From Draconibacterium orientale (GTDB taxonomy: Bacteria; Bacteroidota; Bacteroidia; Bacteroidales; UBA12170): a DNA stretch of 21,424 nt. Made by a program: the position numbers and the translations under genes. This document shows positions 8,008 through 15,568 of the stretch, one piece after another. The notes below the pieces were generated by a model. The model did no database searches and was not told the DNA's origin. It was given only the letters and a program-made list of their open reading frames with translations. The stretch is taken from contig DYSK01000004.1 in the NCBI GenBank assembly GCA_020718315.1, positions 11,826 through 33,249 of the forward strand, in the 5' to 3' direction. Position 1 is the stretch's first letter; each line of letters opens with the position of its first letter.

Positions 8008-8083
8008 AAGTATCATTTTCTTTCGCGTCAATTTTTCTATCAAATCCAATTTCGTTATTTAGAATACATCTATATAATTACTT

Positions 8084-8106
8084 ATTTAGGTATGTTAATA
8101 CCAAAT
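8084..8106. promoter_or_regulatory. operator-like dyad upstream of the cytochrome cluster
   Basis: ATTT-A-GGTAT-GTTA-ATACC-AAAT is an inverted repeat of 9 pairs with one unpaired A and a 4-base centre. It lies 55 bases before the first gene of the redox cluster, where a regulator site would be expected. No T tract follows it. The binding protein is unknown. Confidence 0.4.
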
Positions 8107-8107
8107 A

Positions 8108-8148
8108 TGTAATTTTATGCTTTCATTCACGTTAATTTGTAATTTTAT
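8108..8148 (+). repeat. direct repeat TGTAATTTTAT, two copies, upstream of the cytochrome cluster
   Basis: The 11-base sequence TGTAATTTTAT occurs at 8108-8118 and 8138-8148, a 30-base offset (about three helical turns). The sequence is A/T-rich, so chance is possible. No TAnnTTTG box is evident between it and the start codon, so the cluster promoter is not resolved. Confidence 0.35.
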
Positions 8149-8160
8149 TTCAATCATAAA

Positions 8161-8973
8161 GTGAAAGCTACAACCCATCGAATTTTTTTAGCCAGCATGA
8201 CTGCCACGGTTTTTGCCGCCTTAATTGGCTTGGTTTACGTCGGATTTTCGTATTATTCACAAGCTGTTGATCAGCGTTTTTTTCATCCAGACCACGAAAT
8301 ATTTAAACCAAGCGGAAATTTTGGACATGGTCTGGGAATTTTTGGAAGCCTATTGATGCTGAGTGGCGTTTTTTTATATATGGCCAGAAAGCGGCTGAAA
8401 GTCTTTTCAAGAATTGGAATACTAAAACATTGGCTCGAGTTTCATATTTTTCTGTGCACTTTAGGGCCGATATTGATTGTTTTTCATACTGCATTTAAGT
8501 TTGGTGGATTGGTTTCTGTCAGTTTTTGGAGTATGGTTGCTGTAGCCTTGAGTGGTGTAGTTGGCCGATTTATTTATTTGCAAATTCCAAAAACCATAGA
8601 AGGAAGAACGATGAGTTTAACTGAAATTGAAGACTATAAATGGACAATAACACAAGACTTAAAGAAGAAATATGCGATACCTGACGAGGTTTTGATTCAA
8701 GTCCGCTCTTCGATGGAATCAGAAAATAGCGATTTAAAATCGATTAAAGCAATGCTGACTCGATTGGAATTAAATCGGAAGGAAAGAAATAATGTATTAA
8801 GACTCTTTAAAACAGAAATAAGCATCAACAACCGAATAAAACGCTTGAAAACCATGCAAAAATTATTTGAATTCTGGCATGTGGTTCATCTGCCGTTTGC
8901 CATTTTGATGATTGTGATCATGCTTGTTCATGTTGGAGTAACAATTCTATTTGGATATAGGTGGATTTTTTAG
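8161..8973 (+). CDS. di-heme cytochrome b-like inner-membrane protein
   Basis: A 270-residue membrane protein with hydrophobic segments near 10-32, 52-74, 93-115, 119-141 and 240-265 and a charged soluble region at about 143-235. Histidines are paired as H95-X13-H109 in the third segment and H243-X13-H257 in the last, the spacing that holds two stacked b hemes in ferric-reductase/NOX-type and related cytochromes b; H56, H90 and H240 are extra candidates. I infer it moves electrons across the inner membrane, as partner of the flavoprotein encoded 2 bases downstream. The start is GTG at 8161; an in-frame ATG at 8197 would remove part of the basic N-terminus. Not assignable to a named protein. 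Quinone reactivity is not shown by sequence. Confidence 0.8.
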   Translation: MKATTHRIFLASMTATVFAALIGLVYVGFSYYSQAVDQRFFHPDHEIFKPSGNFGHGLGIFGSLLMLSGVFLYMARKRLKVFSRIGILKHWLEFHIFLCTLGPILIVFHTAFKFGGLVSVSFWSMVAVALSGVVGRFIYLQIPKTIEGRTMSLTEIEDYKWTITQDLKKKYAIPDEVLIQVRSSMESENSDLKSIKAMLTRLELNRKERNNVLRLFKTEISINNRIKRLKTMQKLFEFWHVVHLPFAILMIVIMLVHVGVTILFGYRWIF

Positions 8974-8975
8974 CT

Positions 8976-10316
8976 ATGGAAGATACATTCATCGAAAGTG
9001 TCATCATTTATTCAGTCGTATTCCTATTTACTGTAGGACTAATTCTGTATTATGTGCTTCAGCAAAGAAGTAAATCGCGAAAAGTCGAAAAGAAAATAGA
9101 ACGTGCAAAAGCGGCCGGCTTGTACGAACCGGTTTCGCTACATCCGATTATTGATATCAATAGTTGCATCCAAACCGGCGCTTGTATCGAAGCTTGTCCG
9201 GAAAAAGACATTCTGGGAATTGTAAGAGGAAAAGCGACCACCATAAATGCTTCGAGATGCATTGGTCACGGAGCTTGTTTTCACGCTTGTCCAACCGAAG
9301 CCATCAGCCTTTATATTGGGACGGAAAAACGCGGTGTTGATCTCCCTCATGTGAATCATACGTTCGAAACAAATGTGGGCGGAATGTATATTGCAGGCGA
9401 ATTGGGCGGAATGGGACTTATAAAAAATGCCGTAGAACAAGGAAAACAAGCTGTTGAAAATATGATTAAAACCATAGACAAAACGGTGGAGGCCGATTTT
9501 GATTTAATTATTGTTGGTTCGGGGCCGGCCGGAATAGCCGCTTCATTAACGGCAAAAAAACACAATTTGAATTTCATTACCCTCGAACAAGATACTTTGG
9601 GCGGAACTGTTTTTACTTTTCCGCGAACAAAAATAGTGATGACTTCTGCCATGGATTTGCCTCTTTATGGACAAGTGAAACTTTATGAAACAAGCAAAAC
9701 GGAATTGCTCACATTGTGGAATAGCGTACTCACCAACAATAAGATTGAAATCCGACAGAATACAAAAGTGGATCATATTGTGAAGGAAAAAGGCCGGTTT
9801 ATTGTAGAAACAGCCAAAGGCGAGAAAATGACCTCAAGAAAAGTACTGCTTGCAATTGGACGGAGAGGAACTCCAAAAAAACTGGGAGTCGATGGCGAAA
9901 ACACTGAAAAAGTGGCCTATCGACTGCTTGAGCCCGAATTGATTCAAGAGAAAAATATCCTCATTGTTGGAGGCGGCGATACAGCTATTGAAGCTGCATT
10001 GTTGCTTGCCGATAGAAACAAAGTGTGCATCTCCTACCGAAGCAAAGCTTTTAATCGGGCGAAGCCAAAAAACGAAGAAAAGATTATACAGTATATTTCG
10101 AATGGAAAAGTGGAAGTTCGTTTCCAATCGAATGTAATTTCGATTGATGAAATGGGAGTGAAATTAAGAGAAGACGCATTGGAAAATGAAACATATATTG
10201 CTGCAGATCGGGTTTATATATTTGCCGGAGGCGAGCTCCCTACCGAATTTTTGCAAAAAGCCGGAGTTGAAATATCGCGTAAATTTGGTCAAGCTGTTTT
10301 AACACATAATAAGTAA
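8976..10316 (+). CDS. membrane-anchored ferredoxin-like/FAD/NAD(P) oxidoreductase
   Basis: A 446-residue protein with an N-terminal transmembrane anchor (about 6-29), a basic stretch, a ferredoxin-like domain (about 58-116) and a thioredoxin-reductase-like flavoprotein with FAD motif GSGPAG (181-186) and NAD(P) motif GGGDTA (332-337). Both cluster motifs are CX5CX3CP (C64/C70/C74 and C95/C101/C105): the usual second cysteine is T67 and H98. There is no CxxC disulfide of thioredoxin reductase, so thioredoxin is not the substrate. SYRSKAF with Arg/Lys after the second Rossmann strand could favour NADPH. The segment 132-160 resembles the FAD-contacting end of this fold but precedes the FAD motif. 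Inferred role: cytoplasmic NAD(P)H oxidation feeding the cytochrome b, whose stop lies 2 bases upstream. ATG at 8976 is preferred to an overlapping GTG at 8961. Confidence 0.85.
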   Translation: MEDTFIESVIIYSVVFLFTVGLILYYVLQQRSKSRKVEKKIERAKAAGLYEPVSLHPIIDINSCIQTGACIEACPEKDILGIVRGKATTINASRCIGHGACFHACPTEAISLYIGTEKRGVDLPHVNHTFETNVGGMYIAGELGGMGLIKNAVEQGKQAVENMIKTIDKTVEADFDLIIVGSGPAGIAASLTAKKHNLNFITLEQDTLGGTVFTFPRTKIVMTSAMDLPLYGQVKLYETSKTELLTLWNSVLTNNKIEIRQNTKVDHIVKEKGRFIVETAKGEKMTSRKVLLAIGRRGTPKKLGVDGENTEKVAYRLLEPELIQEKNILIVGGGDTAIEAALLLADRNKVCISYRSKAFNRAKPKNEEKIIQYISNGKVEVRFQSNVISIDEMGVKLREDALENETYIAADRVYIFAGGELPTEFLQKAGVEISRKFGQAVLTHNK

Positions 10317-10321
10317 ATAGG

Positions 10322-11914
10322 ATGAAAAAAGCGAAAAAGAAATTGGTTTTAGTCTTATTTACCTTTCTATATTTCATGGCCTATGCTCAGATATCTCCGG
10401 GCGATTTGGCTCAAGCTCATGCCTATTTAGAAGGCATTCGGAACTGTACACAATGCCATTTGTTGGGCGAAAAGGTTACCAACGAGAAATGCTTAAGTTG
10501 CCATACCGAAATCAAGAGCCGAATCGATCAGAAAAAAGGATTTCATGCCTCTGTACAAGTTGCAGGAAAATCGTGCGCTGCTTGTCACAACGACCATCAT
10601 GGAAAAAACTTTGAAATTATTCGATTCAAAACAGATACGTTTAATCACGCGCTTACAGGATTTAAATTGCTGGGCAAACACACCGAAATAAAATGTGAAA
10701 ATTGTCATAAGAAAGAACTGATAAAGGATGAAAAGCTAAAGCTGAGCAAAAAAACTTTTCTTGGATTGGGGAATGAATGTTTAAGTTGTCATGTCGATTT
10801 TCATCAGGGAAGTCTTTCTAAAAATTGCGTCGATTGCCATAACCATCAAGCTTTTAAGCCTGTTCTCAACTTTGACCACAACAAAACCAAATTTGTTCTA
10901 AATGGCAAACACAAAACCGCCGATTGTGGCAAATGCCACATCAAAGAGATTCGCAATGGCGTGAATTATCAAAAATTTACTGGATTAAAATTTGATAACT
11001 GCACGGCTTGTCACAAAGATATTCATGAAAATAAGTTTGGCCAAAATTGCATCTCTTGCCATAGCGAAAACTCGTTTAAAGAGATCAAACAGATTGCAAC
11101 ATTCAACCACAATTTAACCAGTTATCCTTTGCTGGGAAAGCATGCAAAAGTAGATTGCAAGGTTTGTCATAAAAAGAATTATACCGATGCTTTGCCTTTT
11201 AAAATGTGTACCGATTGCCATTTGGATTATCACAAAAACGAATTAGACAAAAACAATCAAGACCCAAATTGCGCCGATTGTCATTCGGTAAATGGATTCA
11301 AACCATCCACTTTCCCCATCGAAAAGCACAATCAATCGGCATTTGTTTTAAATGGTGCTCACCTTGCAACACCTTGTTTTAGCTGCCATCTAAAAACCGA
11401 AACTTGGCATTTCAAGGCAATTGGCAAAGTGTGTGTTGATTGCCATCAGGATATTCATAAAGGCTTAATTGCTGAGAAATTTTATCCCAAGCAAGATTGT
11501 AAGTCGTGCCATTCCGAAAATGAGTGGAAAAACATTCAATTCAACCACAAGCTAACCGATTTTGAACTGAAAGGTGCTCACCTAAAACAGAATTGCCGAA
11601 GCTGCCATTTTCCAAAAACCGAAACGGGGCTCGTCATTCAGAAGTTTTCGACGCTCGAAGGCAATTGTACAGAATGCCACAACGACGTTCATAAACAACA
11701 ATTTGAAATCAATGGCAAAAGCGATTGCGTTCGTTGCCATTCTTTCGAAAACTGGACAATACAGAATTTCGATCACAGCAAAACTTTGTTTCCACTCGAT
11801 GGCGCTCACGCAAAAGTAAAGTGCAAGGACTGTCATAAAGAAGAAATCAGAGAATCAAAAAAATACGTCATTTACAAAATAAAAGAGTTCAAATGCGTCA
11901 ACTGTCATTCTTAA
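10322..11914 (+). CDS. 20-heme c-type cytochrome, modular
   Basis: A 530-residue secreted protein with a signal peptide (residues 1-22, ending YAQ) and 20 CXXCH motifs, at C42, 57, 85, 125, 153, 169, 202, 227, 243, 279, 296, 317, 352, 371, 393, 425, 449, 469, 501 and 525. It is about 3.8 percent heme sites. From residue 106 on it repeats a unit F-(D/N)-H-x2-(S/T)-x-(F/Y)-x-L-x-G-x-H-x4-CXXCH; the G-x-H histidines are at 120, 197, 274, 347, 420 and 496, a period of 73-77 residues with three hemes per unit. Second-position sites read CXXCHxDxH, so spare histidines can act as distal ligands. The repeat type resembles cytochrome c3/c7 proteins. There is no lipobox, so it is periplasmic or barrel-bound. 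It starts 5 bases after the flavoprotein and overlaps the next cytochrome by 22 bases. Confidence 0.93.
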   Translation: MKKAKKKLVLVLFTFLYFMAYAQISPGDLAQAHAYLEGIRNCTQCHLLGEKVTNEKCLSCHTEIKSRIDQKKGFHASVQVAGKSCAACHNDHHGKNFEIIRFKTDTFNHALTGFKLLGKHTEIKCENCHKKELIKDEKLKLSKKTFLGLGNECLSCHVDFHQGSLSKNCVDCHNHQAFKPVLNFDHNKTKFVLNGKHKTADCGKCHIKEIRNGVNYQKFTGLKFDNCTACHKDIHENKFGQNCISCHSENSFKEIKQIATFNHNLTSYPLLGKHAKVDCKVCHKKNYTDALPFKMCTDCHLDYHKNELDKNNQDPNCADCHSVNGFKPSTFPIEKHNQSAFVLNGAHLATPCFSCHLKTETWHFKAIGKVCVDCHQDIHKGLIAEKFYPKQDCKSCHSENEWKNIQFNHKLTDFELKGAHLKQNCRSCHFPKTETGLVIQKFSTLEGNCTECHNDVHKQQFEINGKSDCVRCHSFENWTIQNFDHSKTLFPLDGAHAKVKCKDCHKEEIRESKKYVIYKIKEFKCVNCHS

Positions 11915-13143
11915 TCTTTGGGATTTTGCTTCCGTTGGTAATTCTTGCACAAAAATCACCTCATGGCGAAAAACTCTTAATTGATTGCGCTGTCTGTCAT
12001 ACCACAGGAAATTGGAAAGTGAATTCATTAACGAGTACTTTTGATCATTCCAAGACCGCTTTCGACTTGCAAGGACAACACCAACAAATTGATTGTAAAA
12101 TGTGTCATTTGAGTTTGAGTTTTTTGGATGAAAAAGGGCAAAACGAATGCGCTTCGTGCCATTTGGATGTACATCAAAACACCTTGGGAAACAATTGCGC
12201 AATGTGCCACACGTCTAAATCGTGGGTAATTGAAGACGTAAATGAAATTCATTTCAACAGCCGGTTTCCTTTGATTGGCGCGCATGCCAATGCCGATTGT
12301 TTCGATTGTCATCTTTCCGATAATTTGCTTCAATTCCGTCCATTGGGCGTAGAATGTTTTGATTGTCATAAAGCGGAATACTTAGCAACAACCACTCCCA
12401 ACCATCAATCGGCTGGCTATTCGACCGAATGTTTCGACTGCCACAATATGCGAACCTCTGGTTGGGCTTCGGGTGGTTTTGAGCACGGTTTTTTTCCTTT
12501 AACAGAAGGGCATGCAATCGTCGATTGTACTTTATGTCATGTTCCAGGCAGCATTCAAAAGCCTTCTCCCGAATGTGAATCGTGCCATTTAGCAGATTAC
12601 AATGCGTCGCTAAATCCGCCCCATTTGCAGTTGAATTTTTCAATAAATTGTCTGGAATGCCACACAATCAAACCGGACTGGAAACCGGCGCGTTTTGATA
12701 TTCACAATGATTTTTATGTATTGGAAGGAGCGCATGCTGCAATAGCCAGCGAATGCGCATCGTGTCATGCTGCGGGATATGTAAATACGCCAAATACTTG
12801 CTTTGGGTGCCATGCCGACGATTACAATCAAACCACAGATCCGAACCATCTTGCGGCAAATTTCGCGATTGACTGTACAAGTTGTCATACTCAGAATGCG
12901 TGGAAACCAAGCACTTTCGATCACGATGCTTCGTATTTTCCCATTTATAGTGGTACACACAAAGGCGAATGGAACAATTGTTCCGATTGCCATACTGTAA
13001 GCAATAATTATGCTCTTTTTTCCTGCATCGATTGCCACGAGCACAACAAAACAGATACCGACAATCAACACAGAGACGAAAACGGATATGTGTACAACAG
13101 CGTGAATTGCCTAACATGTCATCCAACGGGAAAAGCAGATTAA
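11893..13143 (+). CDS. 16-heme c-type cytochrome, modular
   Basis: A 416-residue secreted protein with signal peptide 1-20 (ending LAQ) and 16 CXXCH motifs, at C32, 68, 86, 102, 136, 155, 180, 212, 228, 253, 288, 303, 328, 363, 378 and 406. It uses the same three-heme module as the upstream cytochrome, with module histidines at 63, 131, 207, 281 and 356 (period 68-76). Later modules drift (CFDCH, PNHxxA, CESCHLADYN) and are less lysine-rich than in the 20-heme protein. The first heme, C32, matches the third site of a module. The ATG lies within the last CXXCH codons of the upstream gene in another frame. No lipobox. Likely a second segment of a periplasmic heme wire working with the barrel protein encoded 10 bases downstream. 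Confidence 0.93.
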   Translation: MRQLSFLIFGILLPLVILAQKSPHGEKLLIDCAVCHTTGNWKVNSLTSTFDHSKTAFDLQGQHQQIDCKMCHLSLSFLDEKGQNECASCHLDVHQNTLGNNCAMCHTSKSWVIEDVNEIHFNSRFPLIGAHANADCFDCHLSDNLLQFRPLGVECFDCHKAEYLATTTPNHQSAGYSTECFDCHNMRTSGWASGGFEHGFFPLTEGHAIVDCTLCHVPGSIQKPSPECESCHLADYNASLNPPHLQLNFSINCLECHTIKPDWKPARFDIHNDFYVLEGAHAAIASECASCHAAGYVNTPNTCFGCHADDYNQTTDPNHLAANFAIDCTSCHTQNAWKPSTFDHDASYFPIYSGTHKGEWNNCSDCHTVSNNYALFSCIDCHEHNKTDTDNQHRDENGYVYNSVNCLTCHPTGKAD

Positions 13144-13153
13144 TACAGAGAAT

Positions 13154-14770
13154 ATGAAAATCAGAAATAAAATTACGTCTAGCGTGTTTTTGCTTTTAAT
13201 GAGCTTGGCTTTGTCGGCTCAGATAAATACAGCATTTACAGAAGGAAAGGTTTCCTATGTTAGTTCTCAGAATATCTATGTGAAGTTTGTTTCTACCGAA
13301 GGTTTGCAACAAGGAGATACGCTTTTTAAACAGAAGGAAGGCGTTTATAGAGCTGTTTTGATTGTACAGCAACTTTCATCTATTTCTTGTGTTGCAAAAC
13401 CTTTTGAAGGGGAAAATTTTGCTGTCGAAGAATTGGTTTATGCTAAGGTTCGAATTGCAGAAAGGCTTCCAAAAGAAACACAGGAAACAAAACTTTCTTT
13501 ATTGCCCGAAACAAATGAAGTGAAAATAGTGGAAACTACAGCACCGATTGAAAAGGATAAAAAATTTAAACAAGCGGTCTGGGGACAAATTAAGCTGTCG
13601 AGCTATTCCAATTTGTCAAATAATTTCACCAACGACAACCAGCGTTTTCGTTATACGTTCAACTTGAATGCAAAACAGCTTGCAAATTCACGATTATCGA
13701 TCGAATCGTACCTCGCTTTTTCGCATCGGATTTACGATGGGGTGGCTGTGCCAATCAATTTGAGCGATTTGAAAATTTATACTTTGGCCGCACGCTACGA
13801 TCTTTCTGAAAACACAAGCCTTTGGCTCGGGCGGAAAATAAATACAAAAATTGCCAATGTTGGAGCTATTGATGGTTTGCAAGCCGAGAGCAGGCTTCGG
13901 AATTTCACTTTGGGAGCTGCTGTGGGCTCTCGCCCCAGCTTTATCGATTACAGTTTTGACATGAATTTGTTTGAGTTTGGGGTGTATGCGGCACATACTC
14001 TTCAAGGCAAAGCCGGAATTATGGAGAATACATTTTCGATATTTGAACAAAAAAACAATGGAAAAACCGATAGACGTTTTATGTATTTTCAGCACGTCAA
14101 TTCCTTGGCTAAAAATGTTCAGGCTTTTGTTTCGTTCGAAATAGATATGTATCGTTTGGAAAATGGGCTTCCGGTAAATCAATTAAGTCTCACGAGTATG
14201 TATTCTTCTTTGCGATATCGTTTTAGCGAAAAACTCAATGCCAGCATTTCTTATGATGCCCGAAAAAATGTAATTTATTACGAAACTTTTCAGAACATCG
14301 CCGACAGTATTTTGGAATCTTCAACTCGTCAAGGATATCGGTTTCAGATGAATTATAGGCCATTTAAGAAAATTTCGGTAGGCGCCAGCGCAAGCTATCG
14401 CAATCGCCCGGAAGACAATCGGCCTACAAAAAACGTGAATGCGTATGTTCGTTATGCTCAACTTCCGTTTTTGAAAGCGAATCTGAGTGTCACAGCCAAT
14501 CTACTTCAAACTGCTTATCTCGATGGGCAGATATATGGAGCCCGCTTCGATAAAGATTTATTAAAAGGAAAGCTGAATACCGGAATAAGTTACCGCTATG
14601 TCGATTACAACTTTGTAAACACTACAGCTCCTTTCAATCAATCTATTGCGGAGATCAATATCGATTGGCAAATAAATCGTTTTTTATGCCTATCGAGCTC
14701 CTACGAAGGGGTTTTCGAAACCGACAATCAATACAATCGCATTTACTTTGGTATTCGAACACGTTTTTGA
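13154..14770 (+). CDS. outer-membrane beta-barrel protein of the cytochrome cluster
   Basis: A 538-residue protein with signal peptide 1-23 (ending LSAQ), a small beta-rich N-terminal domain (about 25-105, SH3- or OB-like appearance), an acidic/lysine linker (about 108-138) and a region of alternating hydrophobic/polar strands rich in Tyr, Phe and Asn to the end. The C-terminal residue is Phe in GIRTRF, the usual outer-membrane barrel signature. I estimate 16-20 strands but cannot count them reliably. Its place 10 bases after two multiheme cytochromes suggests the porin part of a porin-cytochrome conduit, analogous in role to MtrB. Homology to MtrB is not claimed: it is shorter, and the CXXC near the N-terminus of MtrB is absent. 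Alternative: an ordinary porin or a structural barrel. Confidence 0.75.
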   Translation: MKIRNKITSSVFLLLMSLALSAQINTAFTEGKVSYVSSQNIYVKFVSTEGLQQGDTLFKQKEGVYRAVLIVQQLSSISCVAKPFEGENFAVEELVYAKVRIAERLPKETQETKLSLLPETNEVKIVETTAPIEKDKKFKQAVWGQIKLSSYSNLSNNFTNDNQRFRYTFNLNAKQLANSRLSIESYLAFSHRIYDGVAVPINLSDLKIYTLAARYDLSENTSLWLGRKINTKIANVGAIDGLQAESRLRNFTLGAAVGSRPSFIDYSFDMNLFEFGVYAAHTLQGKAGIMENTFSIFEQKNNGKTDRRFMYFQHVNSLAKNVQAFVSFEIDMYRLENGLPVNQLSLTSMYSSLRYRFSEKLNASISYDARKNVIYYETFQNIADSILESSTRQGYRFQMNYRPFKKISVGASASYRNRPEDNRPTKNVNAYVRYAQLPFLKANLSVTANLLQTAYLDGQIYGARFDKDLLKGKLNTGISYRYVDYNFVNTTAPFNQSIAEINIDWQINRFLCLSSSYEGVFETDNQYNRIYFGIRTRF

Positions 14771-14817
14771 TTCGCAGACTCTAACAATTTATTAACACTT
14801 TTTTCAAAAAATAATTC

Positions 14818-14826
14818 TTTACTTTG
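14818..14826 (+). promoter_or_regulatory. weak promoter-like box TTTACTTTG before the lipoprotein gene
   Basis: TTTACTTTG in a 70-base A/T-rich gap resembles TAnnTTTG with one mismatch and ends 14 bases before the ATG at 14841. It could give the last two genes of the cluster a separate transcript. Confidence 0.25.
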
Positions 14827-14840
14827 ATAAAAAAATAGTC

Positions 14841-15548
14841 ATGAAATTTCCAAGTTTAATCTTTATTTTGTTGCTTACCGCCTTGGTAAGTTGCAAAAAC
14901 AGCCCGAAACCCGAAGCCGAAAACAAAAGCGCATTCGAAAACTTTGTTGTTAAAGAGACCATTGCAGCAGGAGGATATATTTATTTGTTGGGCGAACAAG
15001 GCGATAGTTTAAAATGGTTTGCCATAACAGAGCAAGACGCAAAAGTAGGAGATGTATTTTATTATACCGAACCTTTGGTGATGAAAGATTTTTATAGCAA
15101 AGAGCTCAACCGACCATTCGAAGAAGTTGTTTTCTTGATGAAAGTATCTAAAAATCCTTCCGATCTGGGACAAACCGAAGCGCCATCTTCTATGCCAACA
15201 AAATCGAGCGGAAAAATTACAACAGAAAAACAAGAGTTAAGCATTGAAATTCCGAAAGATGCGATTAGCATTGGACAGCTTTATGAAAACCTTCAAAAAT
15301 ATGAAGGAAAAAAAATAAAAATTAGAGGCGAAGTAGTGAAATATTCTGAGGCAATCATGAATACCAATTGGGTACATATTCAAGATGGCACTTCATTCAA
15401 CGACAAATACGACCTGACTATCACTACCAAAATGGCGGTGAACGTTCAAGATATTGTTACTTTTGAAGGAGTAGTTGTACTAAATAAAGACTTTGGTTAT
15501 GGCTATTTTTATGAGGTTTTGATTGAAAACGCAACAATTGTAAACTAA
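14841..15548 (+). CDS. lipoprotein with C-terminal OB-fold-like domain
   Basis: A 235-residue protein with a lipoprotein signal (lipobox LVSC, Cys18) followed by K-N-S-P. Residues about 33-105 form one beta-rich domain with GGYIYLLGEQGDSLKWFAI; a Ser/Thr/Pro linker leads to a second domain at about 135-235. That domain reads GKKIKIRGEVVKYSEAIM, NTNWVHIQDGTS, DLTITT, VNVQDIVTFEGVVVLNKDFGYGYFYEVLIENA, a pattern I associate with the OB-fold proteins often encoded beside multiheme cytochromes (NrfJ-like). The function of such proteins is not settled; cofactor or heme-protein assembly is a guess. It lies 70 bases behind the barrel gene and 20 before the ChaN-like gene. Confidence 0.75.
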   Translation: MKFPSLIFILLLTALVSCKNSPKPEAENKSAFENFVVKETIAAGGYIYLLGEQGDSLKWFAITEQDAKVGDVFYYTEPLVMKDFYSKELNRPFEEVVFLMKVSKNPSDLGQTEAPSSMPTKSSGKITTEKQELSIEIPKDAISIGQLYENLQKYEGKKIKIRGEVVKYSEAIMNTNWVHIQDGTSFNDKYDLTITTKMAVNVQDIVTFEGVVVLNKDFGYGYFYEVLIENATIVN

Positions 15549-15568
15549 AATCTTTATCTTCAAACTAC

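Noticed and set aside
9480..10316. Thioredoxin reductase (trxB)
   Set aside because: The redox CxxC is absent, and an N-terminal membrane anchor and ferredoxin-like domain are present.
11893..11914. Frameshift splitting one cytochrome gene
   Set aside because: The downstream frame has its own ATG and a good signal peptide at the junction, so two separate secreted proteins are more likely than a sequencing error.
12254..13126. Long antisense open frames opposite the 16-heme gene
   Set aside because: They result from the Cys/His-rich codon composition of the plus-strand gene and give proteins without family resemblance.
10440..13140. Regular short repeats that could suggest a CRISPR array or DNA repeat region
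   Set aside because: The repetition is at protein level (CXXCH every 15-40 codons); the DNA units are diverged and vary in spacing.
13154..14770. MtrB homologue
   Set aside because: Shorter than MtrB and lacking its N-terminal CXXC; only an analogous role is proposed.
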